Shown here in pieces: positions 11,067-22,218 of a stretch of 64,000 bases of DNA (positions are counted from its first letter, which is position 1; each line of letters begins with the position of its first letter). The notes beneath the pieces were generated by a model, which was not told where the DNA came from, searched no databases, and worked only from the letters and a program-made list of their open reading frames with translations. The position numbers and the translations under genes are program-made. This DNA comes from Aldrovandia affinis (taxonomy: Eukaryota; Chordata; Actinopteri; Notacanthiformes; Halosauridae), in the NCBI GenBank assembly GCA_029706075.1, contig JAINUG010000139.1, forward strand, positions 773,501 to 837,500. Reading direction: 5' to 3'.

Positions 11067-11234
11067 CTGCATGTAGGCAGTTGAGTTCATGATATGCAGT
11101 CAGTGGTATAACAGTCATGTCTCACCCACAACATAGTTTAGCATACTCTGAAAGATAGGGATACTGACTTTTTAAATTAAAAATAAATTAAAAAAATGAA
11201 AATTTTATCCCAAATACACCCTATATTTTGCATG

Positions 11235-11545
11235 TCAATCCCCCCCCTCGTATTGTGAGTTCGCTGCCCTAGCCCTGTGACCGGCAGTGACACGGGCGAA
11301 GTATCGTCCTCTCCGAGATGGCACTCGCCAAGCTGTCGACTGTAACTCCGGTACTCCAGAGCCACTCCTGTATGCAGTGAACTTCATGTCGGCTTCCCTC
11401 CCCCCTCCCTGGGGCGGACAGCCAATTGCCGCCCCCTGGTGCAGCACTCCCGGCCAGAGCCAACTCTGGCATGGCCGGTGGAATCGAACCCTGGTCGCAG
11501 TGGCCAGCATCGACCGTTGTAACCACTAGACCACCTGGGAGGCCC
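11235..11545 (-). mobile_element. tRNA-derived SINE, family A
   Basis: On the minus strand it begins GGCCTCCCAGGTGGTCTAGT, has a B-box-like GGTTCGATTCCAC, the family body GGCGGCAATTGGCTGTCCGC and AGGGAAGCCGACATGAAGTT, and runs down to a GGGGGGGATTGACATG end near 11235. The A-rich tail is lost. It is about 75% identical by eye to the copy at 25740-26105. Confidence 0.8.
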
Positions 11546-11549
11546 TGTG

Positions 11550-12427
11550 ATGACCAATTTAAGACTCAACATTGTGACATGACCTGGGTTATCCATAGGG
11601 CCCAAGTACAGTACACAACTGTATGGGAAGGATAAAATATGATTTAATCGCTGCAGGAGCTGATACTTTTTTGTATACAGAACACAACAGGTGGTACAGA
11701 ACAGGTATACCGTTAGACACAATTAACCTTTGTCGCCGATGCTCAGAGGGTGGTGACGCATGGCTCCCGTGGCCGCTCAGGACATTCGACGCGGGTTCTG
11801 ATCACTTCGATCTGCTGGATTAACCCCATTGGCCGTTGTCCACCCGTGAGAGCATGTGTGGGGATGAAGTGTCCCGCTTGCCCAGAACACAGGACCTGTG
11901 TGTCTCAAGTGTGCAGACAGCTCAAAGGGAAAGGAGCCAGGTAATGACGATGTGATGAAGCTGCTCTCGCCGAGCGGAGAGCTCTTGAGAAGAGAATGCA
12001 GTCGGGACTGTGGGATGAAAAGAGACCACATTACCATGCCAGAAGGCCTCTCCAGAGCCGTGAAGGCCGCTGTACATCCATCACAGCCTGTTCATCAGGA
12101 AAAATGAGCATTTCGAGCACGGTCATTCAGGGACTAACATCCACCCACATAGTCCCAACGGATCCCTCAATGAGAACTGCACAACCAAGGGATTGATTCT
12201 TGAAATTAGTTGGTAAAAAGGCTATCGTTTAATCTTTGAATAGTTAATTAATAAAACTTTGGATTCTCTTCACGTAAGTTTTATTTTGCGTTGTGTTGTA
12301 CAACTAGCCTATTGGAATTTCCTCAATACTTTCCAACCTCTTTTTCCCTAATGTTTGTATTTTTTCATGAAAACAAATGTAAAATAGGAGTCAAACTACT
12401 GACTTGATTAACTTACTAAGGCACGGT
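11550..12427. other. Intergenic stretch, nothing recognised
   Basis: No exon, RNA gene or known repeat was identified. Reading frames of 60-90 codons occur on both strands but lack domain signatures. In particular, no Nodal prodomain or first half of a TGF-beta knot is visible. Confidence 0.4.
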
Positions 12428-13329
12428 CAGTGTTGGGGAGTAACGGAGCTACGTATTTAAAATATATATATATTTTTTTACTGTAATCCGTTACAGTTAC
12501 AGGAAAAATATGATGATTACTTGCGGATTAGTTTCAAATTTAAGAGAATAAAATCTCCAGAATAATTATTTTTAATTGATAACTCCCCCCATTCCACAAT
12601 ACAATACAAGCTGAAGCGGGGAAAAAGACAATGTGAAACGTGATGTTACAGCAAGCATGACCTCCGATAGAAATATATTCACTGCGTGGAAATTCAGCCT
12701 TTTATAAAATTTCAACATTTTATTTTCAAAGATGAAAGGAAAAGAACATTACCATGCAATGCGAGTTATGCTCAGCTTCGAAGGATTCCACATCCAACTT
12801 CAGAAAACATTTGGAGGTAAAATGTCCAGACTTGTCTTGGCTAGTTACTTTAGCTATGTTTGATGATTAGGTGTATATTCCTTTATTACGTATAAAAAGG
12901 AGTGAGAACATGTAACAAATTTGACTTCTGTTGCAAAATAGCGCTATTTTAAGATCGTTTTGGTATAGGCTAGATGTTCGATATGTGGCCTTATAGTTTA
13001 GAAGGGCTAAACTATTGGAGTGCAATCTGTGGACAATGTTGTTTAATGCTAGCAACAGCATACACATTTATTGTTGTCTATAAAAGAGACATTGCATACT
13101 TATTTATGTGATTCTGTGCTGGTTTGATTTTACATTGACACTGGCCAAAAAAAGATTTTTTGTGTGTGTTTATTTCAATATGTGGATTTTGAATGGAAAG
13201 TAATCTGAAAGTAATGAAAAGTAGTCAGATTACGAGTAATACATTAGATTACGTTACTGATTGCAATTTTACTGAGGTAATCAGTAATCTGTAACGGAAT
13301 ACATTTTAAAAGCAACCTTCCCAACCCTG
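12428..13329. mobile_element. hAT-type DNA transposon remnant with BED-finger exon
   Basis: The ends are CAGTGTTGGGGAGTAACGGA on the left and, inverted, CAGGGTTGGGAAGGTTGC on the right. Flanking octamers GGCACGGT and GGCACTGT match at 7 of 8 positions, as expected for a hAT 8-bp target duplication. Inside, on the plus strand at about 12754-12813, a segment encodes CELCSASKDSTSNFRKHLE followed by a GTAAAA donor: half of a BED-type zinc finger (C-x2-C...H), i.e. the first transposase exon. The rest of the transposase is absent, so this is a non-autonomous or decayed copy of about 0.9 kb. Confidence 0.8.
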
Positions 13330-14424
13330 GGCACTGTGTGTTCTGCTTCTATTTCTGCTTTCTAGTGCGAACGTTTGAAAGGCAAATGATGTAGTAATAA
13401 AAGAAATATGGCAATTGAGTAAGGGCATTCAAAACATTTAGTTTTTTATGCATATTTTGTAGCACAGTGTGCATTTAGTATTTAGATGGACATGCAATTC
13501 AATCAAACAAGACTTAAATTTAATCAGGATTCAATCAAACCAATCAAACTATTTTAATAACATAGCATCTGACCTACATGGTCTAAACCAACTGTGGGTT
13601 AATGTTTAGCATGTGGGCACAATAGCAAATCATTTCAGTTACCAAAACAAATGGCCTAATTAGCTTCACCTACCTAATTAACTTGGCTTGAAAAATACAA
13701 TTTACTGATATGGTTATTATTTCTTATTATTATTCCACCCAGATTTTAAGAATGCATCACCTCTGACCATTTTTGAGCTAGGCTCACCAAACCAGTTGCT
13801 TCAGCTAGTTGCTATTAAGTTGCTATTCAAATGTTAGTTTTTTTAGATATTCCAAATGGTTTTTTTTTTATATTCATGATTTTATATAATACCATAGCTA
13901 CAAGCTACTGCATGCTTGATGAAACGTCACAATTTCAAGATATGAATTGTCAGCTGAAGGGCAAGCAAACAATCTTGTCCTATCTTTCTACTACAAAACA
14001 TACTTACTGGAAATAATGTTAGTGATACAATATTTTAAATACAGCACCTGAGCTTTCAGCAAACAAACAATTTCTTGTACAGATAGCCAAGTCACAGTTC
14101 TCGTCCTCTCTCTTACATTGAAACTGCCTGCAACCTCTACTCTTTTTGATTGCATCAACAACTCAGATTGAAAAATATATTTTCTGTACTAACTGTATCC
14201 TCAACATTCTCATAACTGACAACCTGGCTAGATAGCAAACATGACTAGCTAGGTTAAAGATTAAATCTGGGGGCTGTACAAATTGTTGCCTTTTATGGAT
14301 CGAAACAAATAGCTAGCCAGCTAGATGATAAAATAGCTAGACCCAATTAAAAAGACAAAGATGATAAAATAGCTAGACACAATTAAAAAGACAAAGAAAC
14401 AAAGCTAACTAGCTAGCTTAGCTA
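13330..14424. other. AT-rich intergenic stretch
   Basis: No gene recognised. Contains poly-T and TTATTATT runs, scattered GCTAGCTAG motifs and a two-copy tandem duplication at about 14323-14397 (AGATGATAAAATAGCTAGAC). Confidence 0.4.
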
Positions 14425-14580
14425 TAAGGGACTAAAACACAGAGGTTGCAGGTTATCCCAGCACTGCTGTTGTACCCTTGAGCAAGCTTAACCTGAATTG
14501 CTACAGTAAAATATCTTGTACAAATGGTGATTTGTAAACTGTGTAAGCTCTGGATAAACTAAATCTAAAATGTAAAGCTA
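14425..14580 (+). mobile_element. Degraded SINE, family B
   Basis: Retains AACACAGAGGTTGCAGGTTA, GCACTGCTGTTGTACCCTTG, the TACAGTAAAATATCTTG middle and a shortened CTCTGGATAA tail. The head is mostly lost and the tail carries deletions. Confidence 0.7.
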
Positions 14581-14599
14581 GCTTGTTCTGAAGCCCGCT

Positions 14600-15784
14600 A
14601 GAGTTTGGTGAGCTTAGCTCAAAAGCTGTAGAAGATGCGTTGGGAAAATCTGGGTAGAATAATAAGATATTGTTGATATACATCAAGCCAACTTAATGAC
14701 TATTTACTTTAAGAGTGAGTACATGTGGTGTAAGGTGTCTGCAATGTGTTTTTACACCCATTCCCAATTACTATAAGATCAACTTTACTCAATGCTGCAG
14801 CACTTCTGTTCAGAATGCAAAGACCGTAAGATGTATTCCACAGCAGAGAACGTGGTTTCTGTGGCTGTGTTGTCTGTGATTCTTGCACAGTCACGTTCAA
14901 ACAGACTTCAGTTCCCCTCAAGACAGGCGACCCCCAGATGCAGTGCCTAAAACAATGTTTTTACTTAGATTTAATTTATCTCCATGAAGTGACCTCCCTA
15001 TTCCACAGAATATGAGATGAACTCCAATCCAGGCTCCCAAGAGGTGTTTCGAGCTGAGCCTCTGGTTCTTCGTGCAGTGATGCGCCCTGCAGTCCAGATT
15101 TAATCCTGACCATGCCAGCACTGACTGTAGCCGGGAGTCCTGTGGGGTGATGCATAACTGACCATAAAGCTGCCCAGGGAGGGAGGGTTTCAGTGGGGCA
15201 GGGATCTCAACCACCCCCGGAAAACAACTCTGTGGCCTTTCAATCCTGACCCATTCAAATGCGAGGTGGCATTGTGCCCAGTGAAACAGACTTGTAATCA
15301 GCAAGTTTCAGAGCTGATTCCCAGGTGGGTAATTGCTAACATGACTCAGGTAATTCACCCAGCTCTTGGGAGTAATAATGTGTAAAACGAACCTCGCCCT
15401 GGATGAGCGTGACTGCCATGGCAATCATGTAAACCTGTGGAGAATCCATAATACTGTCTTCAGGATGGTACTTTTCCCAGGACCCGAACTGCAAATGTAC
15501 TTTCGTACAGCGGACAGCGGAGCGCAACTTTGTTTGGACGTGCTTGTGAGAAGAGAGCCACCTAGTGGTCATTTAACATAAATAACCTGGAGCTAATGCA
15601 ATAAAAAAACCCAGCCATCAAAACACCCGAGTTGGATCCAATGTCAGAAAAATGGAGATGCCCATATAAAGTAGACCAGACAGACCCGTATTTGTGAACC
15701 AGGGTGTTCACTCCATCCACGTGCGCTGTAATGATGCTGAAGAGGGAATCCCAACAGCCTCAACGAACCAGGCAGAGGTTAAAA
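14600..15784. other. Intergenic stretch between the Nodal-like exon and the PTK7 3' end
   Basis: Minus-strand reading frames at 14918-15304 and 15336-15572 were examined because upstream Nodal-type exons would have to lie in this interval. Neither contains a WxxWI..P..Y.A..C.G.C core or a recognisable prodomain. I see no gene here. Confidence 0.45.
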
Positions 15785-17516
15785 AACAGGGAAAAAAAGT
15801 GAAGCTTTTATTTGAAAGTAACTTGTATACACGTTGGTTACTGTAACCTCATGCAGAAGCAGATGCAAAGATATCTAGGTGGAAGTGTCTTGCATTCAGA
15901 TCAAATAAAACGGCAAAAACAGGTGTATATAAAATGTTTTTAAAAACAAATCCAAAGGGCATTGAAAAAATCCAGTATAAAACAAATATCTATTCAAAAG
16001 AAGAGGCCTTTGCCTTTGAAATCCTGTAAAGCCAAAGAAACAAAAAAAGGTCCTTCATTTAGCAGGCACTTTGAGTCATTCGTGTGATGGAGACCTTCAG
16101 TCGTACCACAACTCGCACCATGGCCATCTTATTAACACAGTGCGCTCATTACCACACTAAATGTACAATGAGATGCATCTTAAGAGGCTGAACACATACA
16201 TGACCATACAAAAGGAACAAAACAACAGTACCGTTCAGAAAAACACAAAAGCAGATGAAACAGAACCGTCAGAATAAATAAACAGGTTCCCGAGTATCCT
16301 TCTATAAAATAATAATAATCATAATAATAAAAAAACACCAAACAATAAAAAATAAAAATAAACTTTCAGTTAGTGCATGGTTTCTACATTATGTACACCT
16401 CACCGGGTAGGATGGTCCAGAATGAAACGTCATTTCTGATTGGACCAGAGACAGGAGAGGAACTGTGATTGGACAGCTGTGGAGAAGGCGCTTCAGTGAC
16501 GTTATTGTGATAGGCTGTTATGCTAATAGGACAGAGGATGTAGGCTTATTGTGATTGAAAAGCACTTTTTTTGTATGCTGATCTTATTGCATCACTGAAT
16601 TATCCTCCCCAAACCATTATACAGCAATGCCCACAGGAAACGAGGGCCTTCACTGAGCACTATGGTATTAAACACTCATGCAGTCAAACTCACGCACGCA
16701 CACACACACACATACACACACATGCACTCACACCTGCACATGGCTACACACACTCTGCAGGTTACTTATGTATCCTCCTTCTCATGACAAAAAAAACAGC
16801 TCTTTAATATCCCCTCTGAGCCCAGGTTGACTGTATTTAAAACAAACAGCGACACTGTGATGGGGGGATTCCCACTGGTTGGACAAAGGAATCAGTGCAG
16901 GACCCCAGAATGACATACAAGCATTCTACCAAAGCCCTTCTCCAGTTTTTAGCTTGTTACCTTCACCGCCCCTTAGCTCTTTCACACAAGTAAATGCTAA
17001 CCAGCATACCTAGTATAAAAAAAAGAAAAGAAAAGTGTTCTCTTGCCCATGTGCTGAAAGCATACTCTGCAACGTCCAGCCCCAGGCACGGCGTTTGAAA
17101 GATAATGATCCAGTATCAACAGTGCCCCCTCCTAGCTCATTCACTTGTTGCTTCTGTGTTTTCCCAGGGCAGATAGAGGGTGGTGGAAGAGGCCCAGAAC
17201 CGTGACCTGCAGAGGTAGTTCCCAGGATCCTTTGCACCGGTGGCAAAAAAATGTCCCAGGGGGTTGTCGGGGGCGGTAGTCCAGTCTCCGACCTGCAGCC
17301 GATGAGCACAATACATGTGCTTCACGGGCCAGGCTGAGTCAAGGAAAGTGTCCTCCTGCCACCCACACCTTTACACACAGTCTCTTCATATAAAACAGCC
17401 ACGCGAGATGTAGTGGACTCCCAAGGGGTCCCGATTCTCAGTCTGTGGGTGTGTGCGAGTGTGGGGATGTTGTCCGCCTGGCCAGCTGCCCCCTGGACGC
17501 CCCCTCCCTCCCTCCC
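15785..17516 (-). other. ptk7: PTK7 3' untranslated region (inferred)
   Basis: This follows the PTK7 stop codon without another gene. A sense-strand AATAAA hexamer lies at 15807-15812 (TTTATT on the plus strand), the most distal good polyadenylation signal before the sequence changes character, so the transcript probably ends near 15790. The UTR would be about 1.7 kb and contains an ATAATAATA tract (16308-16330) and a (CA)n stretch (16697-16725). The end point is not proven. Confidence 0.5.
15807..15812 (-). terminator. Candidate PTK7 polyadenylation signal AATAAA
   Basis: Canonical hexamer on the sense strand about 1.7 kb beyond the PTK7 stop codon. Inferred from position; other AATAAA-like sites exist in the UTR. 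Confidence 0.4.
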
Positions 17517-17677
17517 TCAAGCCTTGCTGTTAGAGGGCAGCCCCCCCAAGGTGTTCACCAGCTCACTGAAGGAGGGGCGCTCCTTAAGGCTGGACGCCCA
17601 GCAGCGCATCATCAACTTGTAGACTTTAGAGGGACAGTTCTCTGGAGCAGGCAACTTCATCTTCCCTCCCTGCAGGC
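17517..17677 (-). CDS. ptk7: PTK7 exon 20 (kinase C-lobe end, stop)
   Basis: Encodes [20 protein letters not shown], then [20 protein letters not shown], ending NSKA and TGA. Acceptor CCCGCAG|GC. CW....ERPSFSEL is the conserved last helix of the tyrosine kinase fold. The C-terminus ends like human PTK7 (VDSKP). Confidence 0.97.
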
Positions 17678-20600
17678 CTGCGGGGGACAGGGAGGAAAGG
17701 CGTGAGACATAGGGAGACACAGCTTGATAGACAGTGAGACACAGAGGGGGACAGAGAGATGCAGAGACGCAGAGAGAGACACACAGAGCGAGACAAAAGA
17801 GATGCCGTTCGGGAGAATGAGACGCAGACAGAGACAGAGTGAGACAAAAACACAGTGTGAGACAGAGAGGAGACATTGTGAGACAGTGTGGTGAGAGAGG
17901 ATGTTGAGGTCTGGAATAGAAGTACAGAAAGAGAAGGACAAGGAAGTGTCTGAGGAGAGGAATTCCTTATGCACCTTTCCACCGGCTCTTCTCCTAATCC
18001 GAACGGCAAAACGTCTTTTGAACGTCAAAAGAACGGAGGGAGCGATGAAGACAGGACGGAGGGGTGGAAACAGAAGGGTGAGGAAAAACAATGGAGATGG
18101 ACAGACCCAGCAAATGAGGGAGAGAAAAGAGATGGAGGCAGAATCGCATGAGGCTATGGCTCATGAGCAATATGACTTAATTCCATAGCCCTTCCAGTCA
18201 AACGGACATGGAGCCAAGAAAAGATCGCTGTGGAGCAGCATCCGAATTGGTTGAATCCAGTTAAAAGCCTGTCGCGTCCCACCACACATCCATGATATAA
18301 AAACCCCAGTTCTGTGAGATATGGTTATTGACCCGGGTCATTTGTTGTACATGACCCTGTGCATTCTCGGTCTCATTGACCCATGTGCGGATTAGACGGG
18401 GCATGTGATTTTGAGCGTTAAAACAGAACGCTGTCTCTATGCTCCAGTCCCTGAGCTCCCGCATCTGGAACACGTTAAATCCGCCACGGTCGCTGCTCCT
18501 GGTTCAGGTTGTCCGGGAGCCGTAAGATTTTATTGGACCTCCTTTCGTGATATTGTATTATATGACATTCACCATTCTTCTGACTTCTGAGGCAATCTCA
18601 CTTTGGACAAAGCCGGACAGCTTGAGGACAGTGCCACCCTGTGGCCGAGAATGGGAAAGCAACATTGATAGTAATAATTGGGTGGACGGCTCAGCTGTTC
18701 AGACAGAGAAGAGCCAAAACGGTGCTCATCCTAGAGGCCTAAAATAAGTTCTGAGCTCTGTGTCCTGAGAAACAGGACAAAAATACTGCAATCCTTCCCA
18801 TGGTCAATACAAACAGGGCGTATAAGGGGAGCACCTGGACAAACAAAAATGATCACAGAGTTTAAAGAAGGAGTGCTTGAAGTGCATGTTAAATGTATTA
18901 ATGAAAACGGCCACAGTTCTATGATGCATGTATGGGGCATTCATATTTACAACATAACACATTTGGGCTAATTTCCTTGTGCTGCGCTCAGTACTGTCTG
19001 CTGGAATGCGTGGCAAATGACGTTTACGTGTTTAGAGAGGTCTCGGAGGCGACAGCATGAACGCGCGTGAAGGTCCTGGAAAAATAACGCAGGAGCAGAA
19101 GCAGTGTGTGGAGCGAGCTCACCTTCCAGGACCTCCTCATCGCTGAGCTTGGTGTAGGGCAGCTCCCCGTGGCTGAACACCTCCCACATCAGCACCCCGA
19201 ATGACCACACGTCCGTCTTGGTGGAGAAGTCATCTTCGAAGACCGACTCAGCAGGCAGCCAGCGCAGTGGGATTCTAGCTTGCCGGTAGTGATAGTACTC
19301 GCTGTGGACAGGCAGGCAGACAGAGGGGTGGACAGACTTTGTGAGGATCACGGACAATCTTTTGCGCTGATTTCACCCAGCTAGGGTGTTGTTTGATTCT
19401 TTGACCACAAGGTGGGAGCAGAGTCCTGGCTCCGCCACATGCTGGGGGTTAAAGAGTCTCACACTGCTGATGGTGACGATGTAACCTATTTCCCTGGAAC
19501 ATCTGTGCAAATGCGGGGCCTCCGATAGGGTAGCGGTCTAACGCACCCGTATTGGCTGATCCTTTACTAGGGGCCCAGATTAGGGTAAAAGTCATAGTCA
19601 AAGTCTTAGAAAAGATACTTGTCCTTCCTAAAAGTTACTTGTCCTATTCGCATCTCTGCGAGCACTGTGGGTGAGCAACAAAGAAGGCTTTCTTTTCTTT
19701 TATATTTTCTTTGACGTACTTCTTTAGCTTGAATGCACCATTTCATTATCCCTTCCTCCCAGACAAGCCATGGTCTATTCATCTCTGCTCTCTGAATCAT
19801 ATTTTCGCGGAGTTTTTAGCTGATCTTCTTTGGTTTTAGCCTTTTTAGTGGGGGGTGGACTTGCACCCTCAATAAATCTCCACATCTTTGAAAATGCGAT
19901 CACTACGTCATATGTTGCCCAAAGATAGACATGGCGGTTAACGTTATTTCTTTTCTACACGGATATTTATGTTTGACTTGTGCAGCGTGTGCTCATGGGA
20001 CTGTGTAGCAGTGAAGCTCTGACAGGTGCCCGTAGGTGGCGTTAGCGACTAGTGTTCTGACTGTACAGTATATCATAATGTACACTCCAGTTGGGACTCG
20101 AATGAGACTAGAGTGTGGTATGGCAGCTAACGTAATAGCTAGCTAATAATTCCTAGATTTAACCGAGCAGGGATGTGGGAATGATTTGTGCTTTGACTGT
20201 AGGACGGAGATGAGAAATCACTGCAGGAAAATCACAGCGATTCTTCAGCCTGGCGGGAGGGCTCACTGATCGCTTACTAAGCCTTGTGTTAGCAAGCAAC
20301 TAGCAACAACAGATATCGATACCCAATGTCAGTGAACGCTAATGTTAGCTAGCTAACTAACTAGCTGGTTTTCGCTGTTGTGTCTATGTGCTGCGATCCG
20401 CAAACTTGCTTCACTTCTGCAGAGTCTGGCATAGCAAAAACAACAAACGTGGTGAGCACAGACTGCATGCGAGTGACAATGTGCCCATTTTGGAACGTCA
20501 GAAATATTTTCGAATATCCGTGCATGACGTGTTTGTTATGATGTGAGTGTAAAACAGAAATAGTTCCAGTTAGCTAATAAAAAAAAAATAAATATATATA

Positions 20601-22187
20601 TCCTAAATTCACAATTGTCAGCAGGACGATCACTTGGAAATCGAAGGTCGTCCTTCTTCATTTTGAGTCGTCTGAGACGATAGGACAACTGCTAATCTGG
20701 GCCCCTGCTTTACGAGTGTGAGCTGCCTATCAGGCAGGACTGGGCAAGTTCTGCCTCGGAGGAGGCGAACGTTGCCTCGAGGTATTAGCTCATCCCGTGG
20801 AGGTGGGCGGCGAGTTTGTGGGGGAGAGTAAATCAACAAAGAAATAGAGGGTATAATTGGCTACTAAATTGGGAGAAAAACGGGGAAAAAAACGTGCACA
20901 TGCACATACTAACACCTTTGATTTCTATCCTGTTCATAGCTCTCCCTTGGCCATGAACAGAACAGTTAACCTGCCTTTGACGGAAACAGTAACGCAAGTA
21001 TAAAGGCCAGGGTGAAAGTACTTGAGGGGGATCATCTCCCGCACTCGGCGCCCCCTACCTGCTGTACACGTCCCTGCTGAGGCTGAGGGCGGACACCTTG
21101 ACCTGCCGCTGGGCACTGATCAGGCAGTTACGGGCGGCCAGGTCCCTGTGGACGAAGCGGTGGTTGGACAGGTGCTCCATACCCTGGGCCACCTGGGCAC
21201 AGATGGACACCTGGAGAGAGAGAGAGAGAGGGAGAAAGAGAGAGAGCGGGGTTATCGCTCTGGTTTATAGAGGCAGATGGAACAGGGAGATCGGCAGTGT
21301 TGTGCTACGCCACTGTTTCAATGCTTGTTGCCTCTGCTGGATCACAGCTCACATCAGTCTGACCCCCCCCCCGTTTGATTCCTGGAAATATCACTGGATT
21401 ATGGGAGGTGCTGACCCCTGCAGGGTTGGGGGTGCAGAACAAGGGGAAGGGAGGTACTCACTTTTTGCTTGGTGCTGATGGGGTAAGGCTTGATCTTCTC
21501 CTCTTTGCTTTTGGAAATTCGGAGGAACTGTTTCAAATCCCCCTGAAGAGAGAGGCCTCGGTTACCGACCCGCACATAGCATAGCACTGCGGAAGATTCT
21601 GTTCAGTGCGCACAGGTATATGTTGTTGCGGGGGGTTACCAGATCCACGTATTCCAGGATCATGCAGTGAGGCTCCGCCTCCCGGCACAGCCCCAGCAGC
21701 CGCACCACGTGGGCGTGGCTCAGCTTGCCGAACATCTCAAACTCGCGGCGGAAGTGCAGCTGCAGCTGCTCGTCACGCGTCTGCAGCCTCTTCACCAGGA
21801 CCACCGTCTCCTCCTCGCACTCCTCGATGCCCCTCGCCTTGGCCAGCAGCACCTCCCCAAACTCGCCCTTACCTGCAGCACAGCGCGAGCACACAGGCAC
21901 ATGGACGTACGCCGTTTACAATTTAGTCATTTGGCAGACGCGCTTATCCAAAGTGACTCACAGAAGTGCATTAAACTGGCTTGAGATCATCGCTAGAGCT
22001 ACGGATCAGTAAGCTACAGTCCAATCATTGCCATCATTGAAATTCACACCACAAAACCTGTAAATATAATAAATGTGCTGTACTATAAAAAATACACACA
22101 CACACACTCATAAATACACATACACATACACACACATACATACATACATACATACCCATACCCATAAACACATATAAACGCACACAC

Positions 22188-22218
<31 letters not shown>

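Noticed and set aside
14918-15572. Upstream exons of the Nodal-like gene in the minus-strand frames
   Set aside because: No conserved cysteines in TGF-beta spacing, no furin-type RxxR site followed by a knot, and no prodomain-like sequence.
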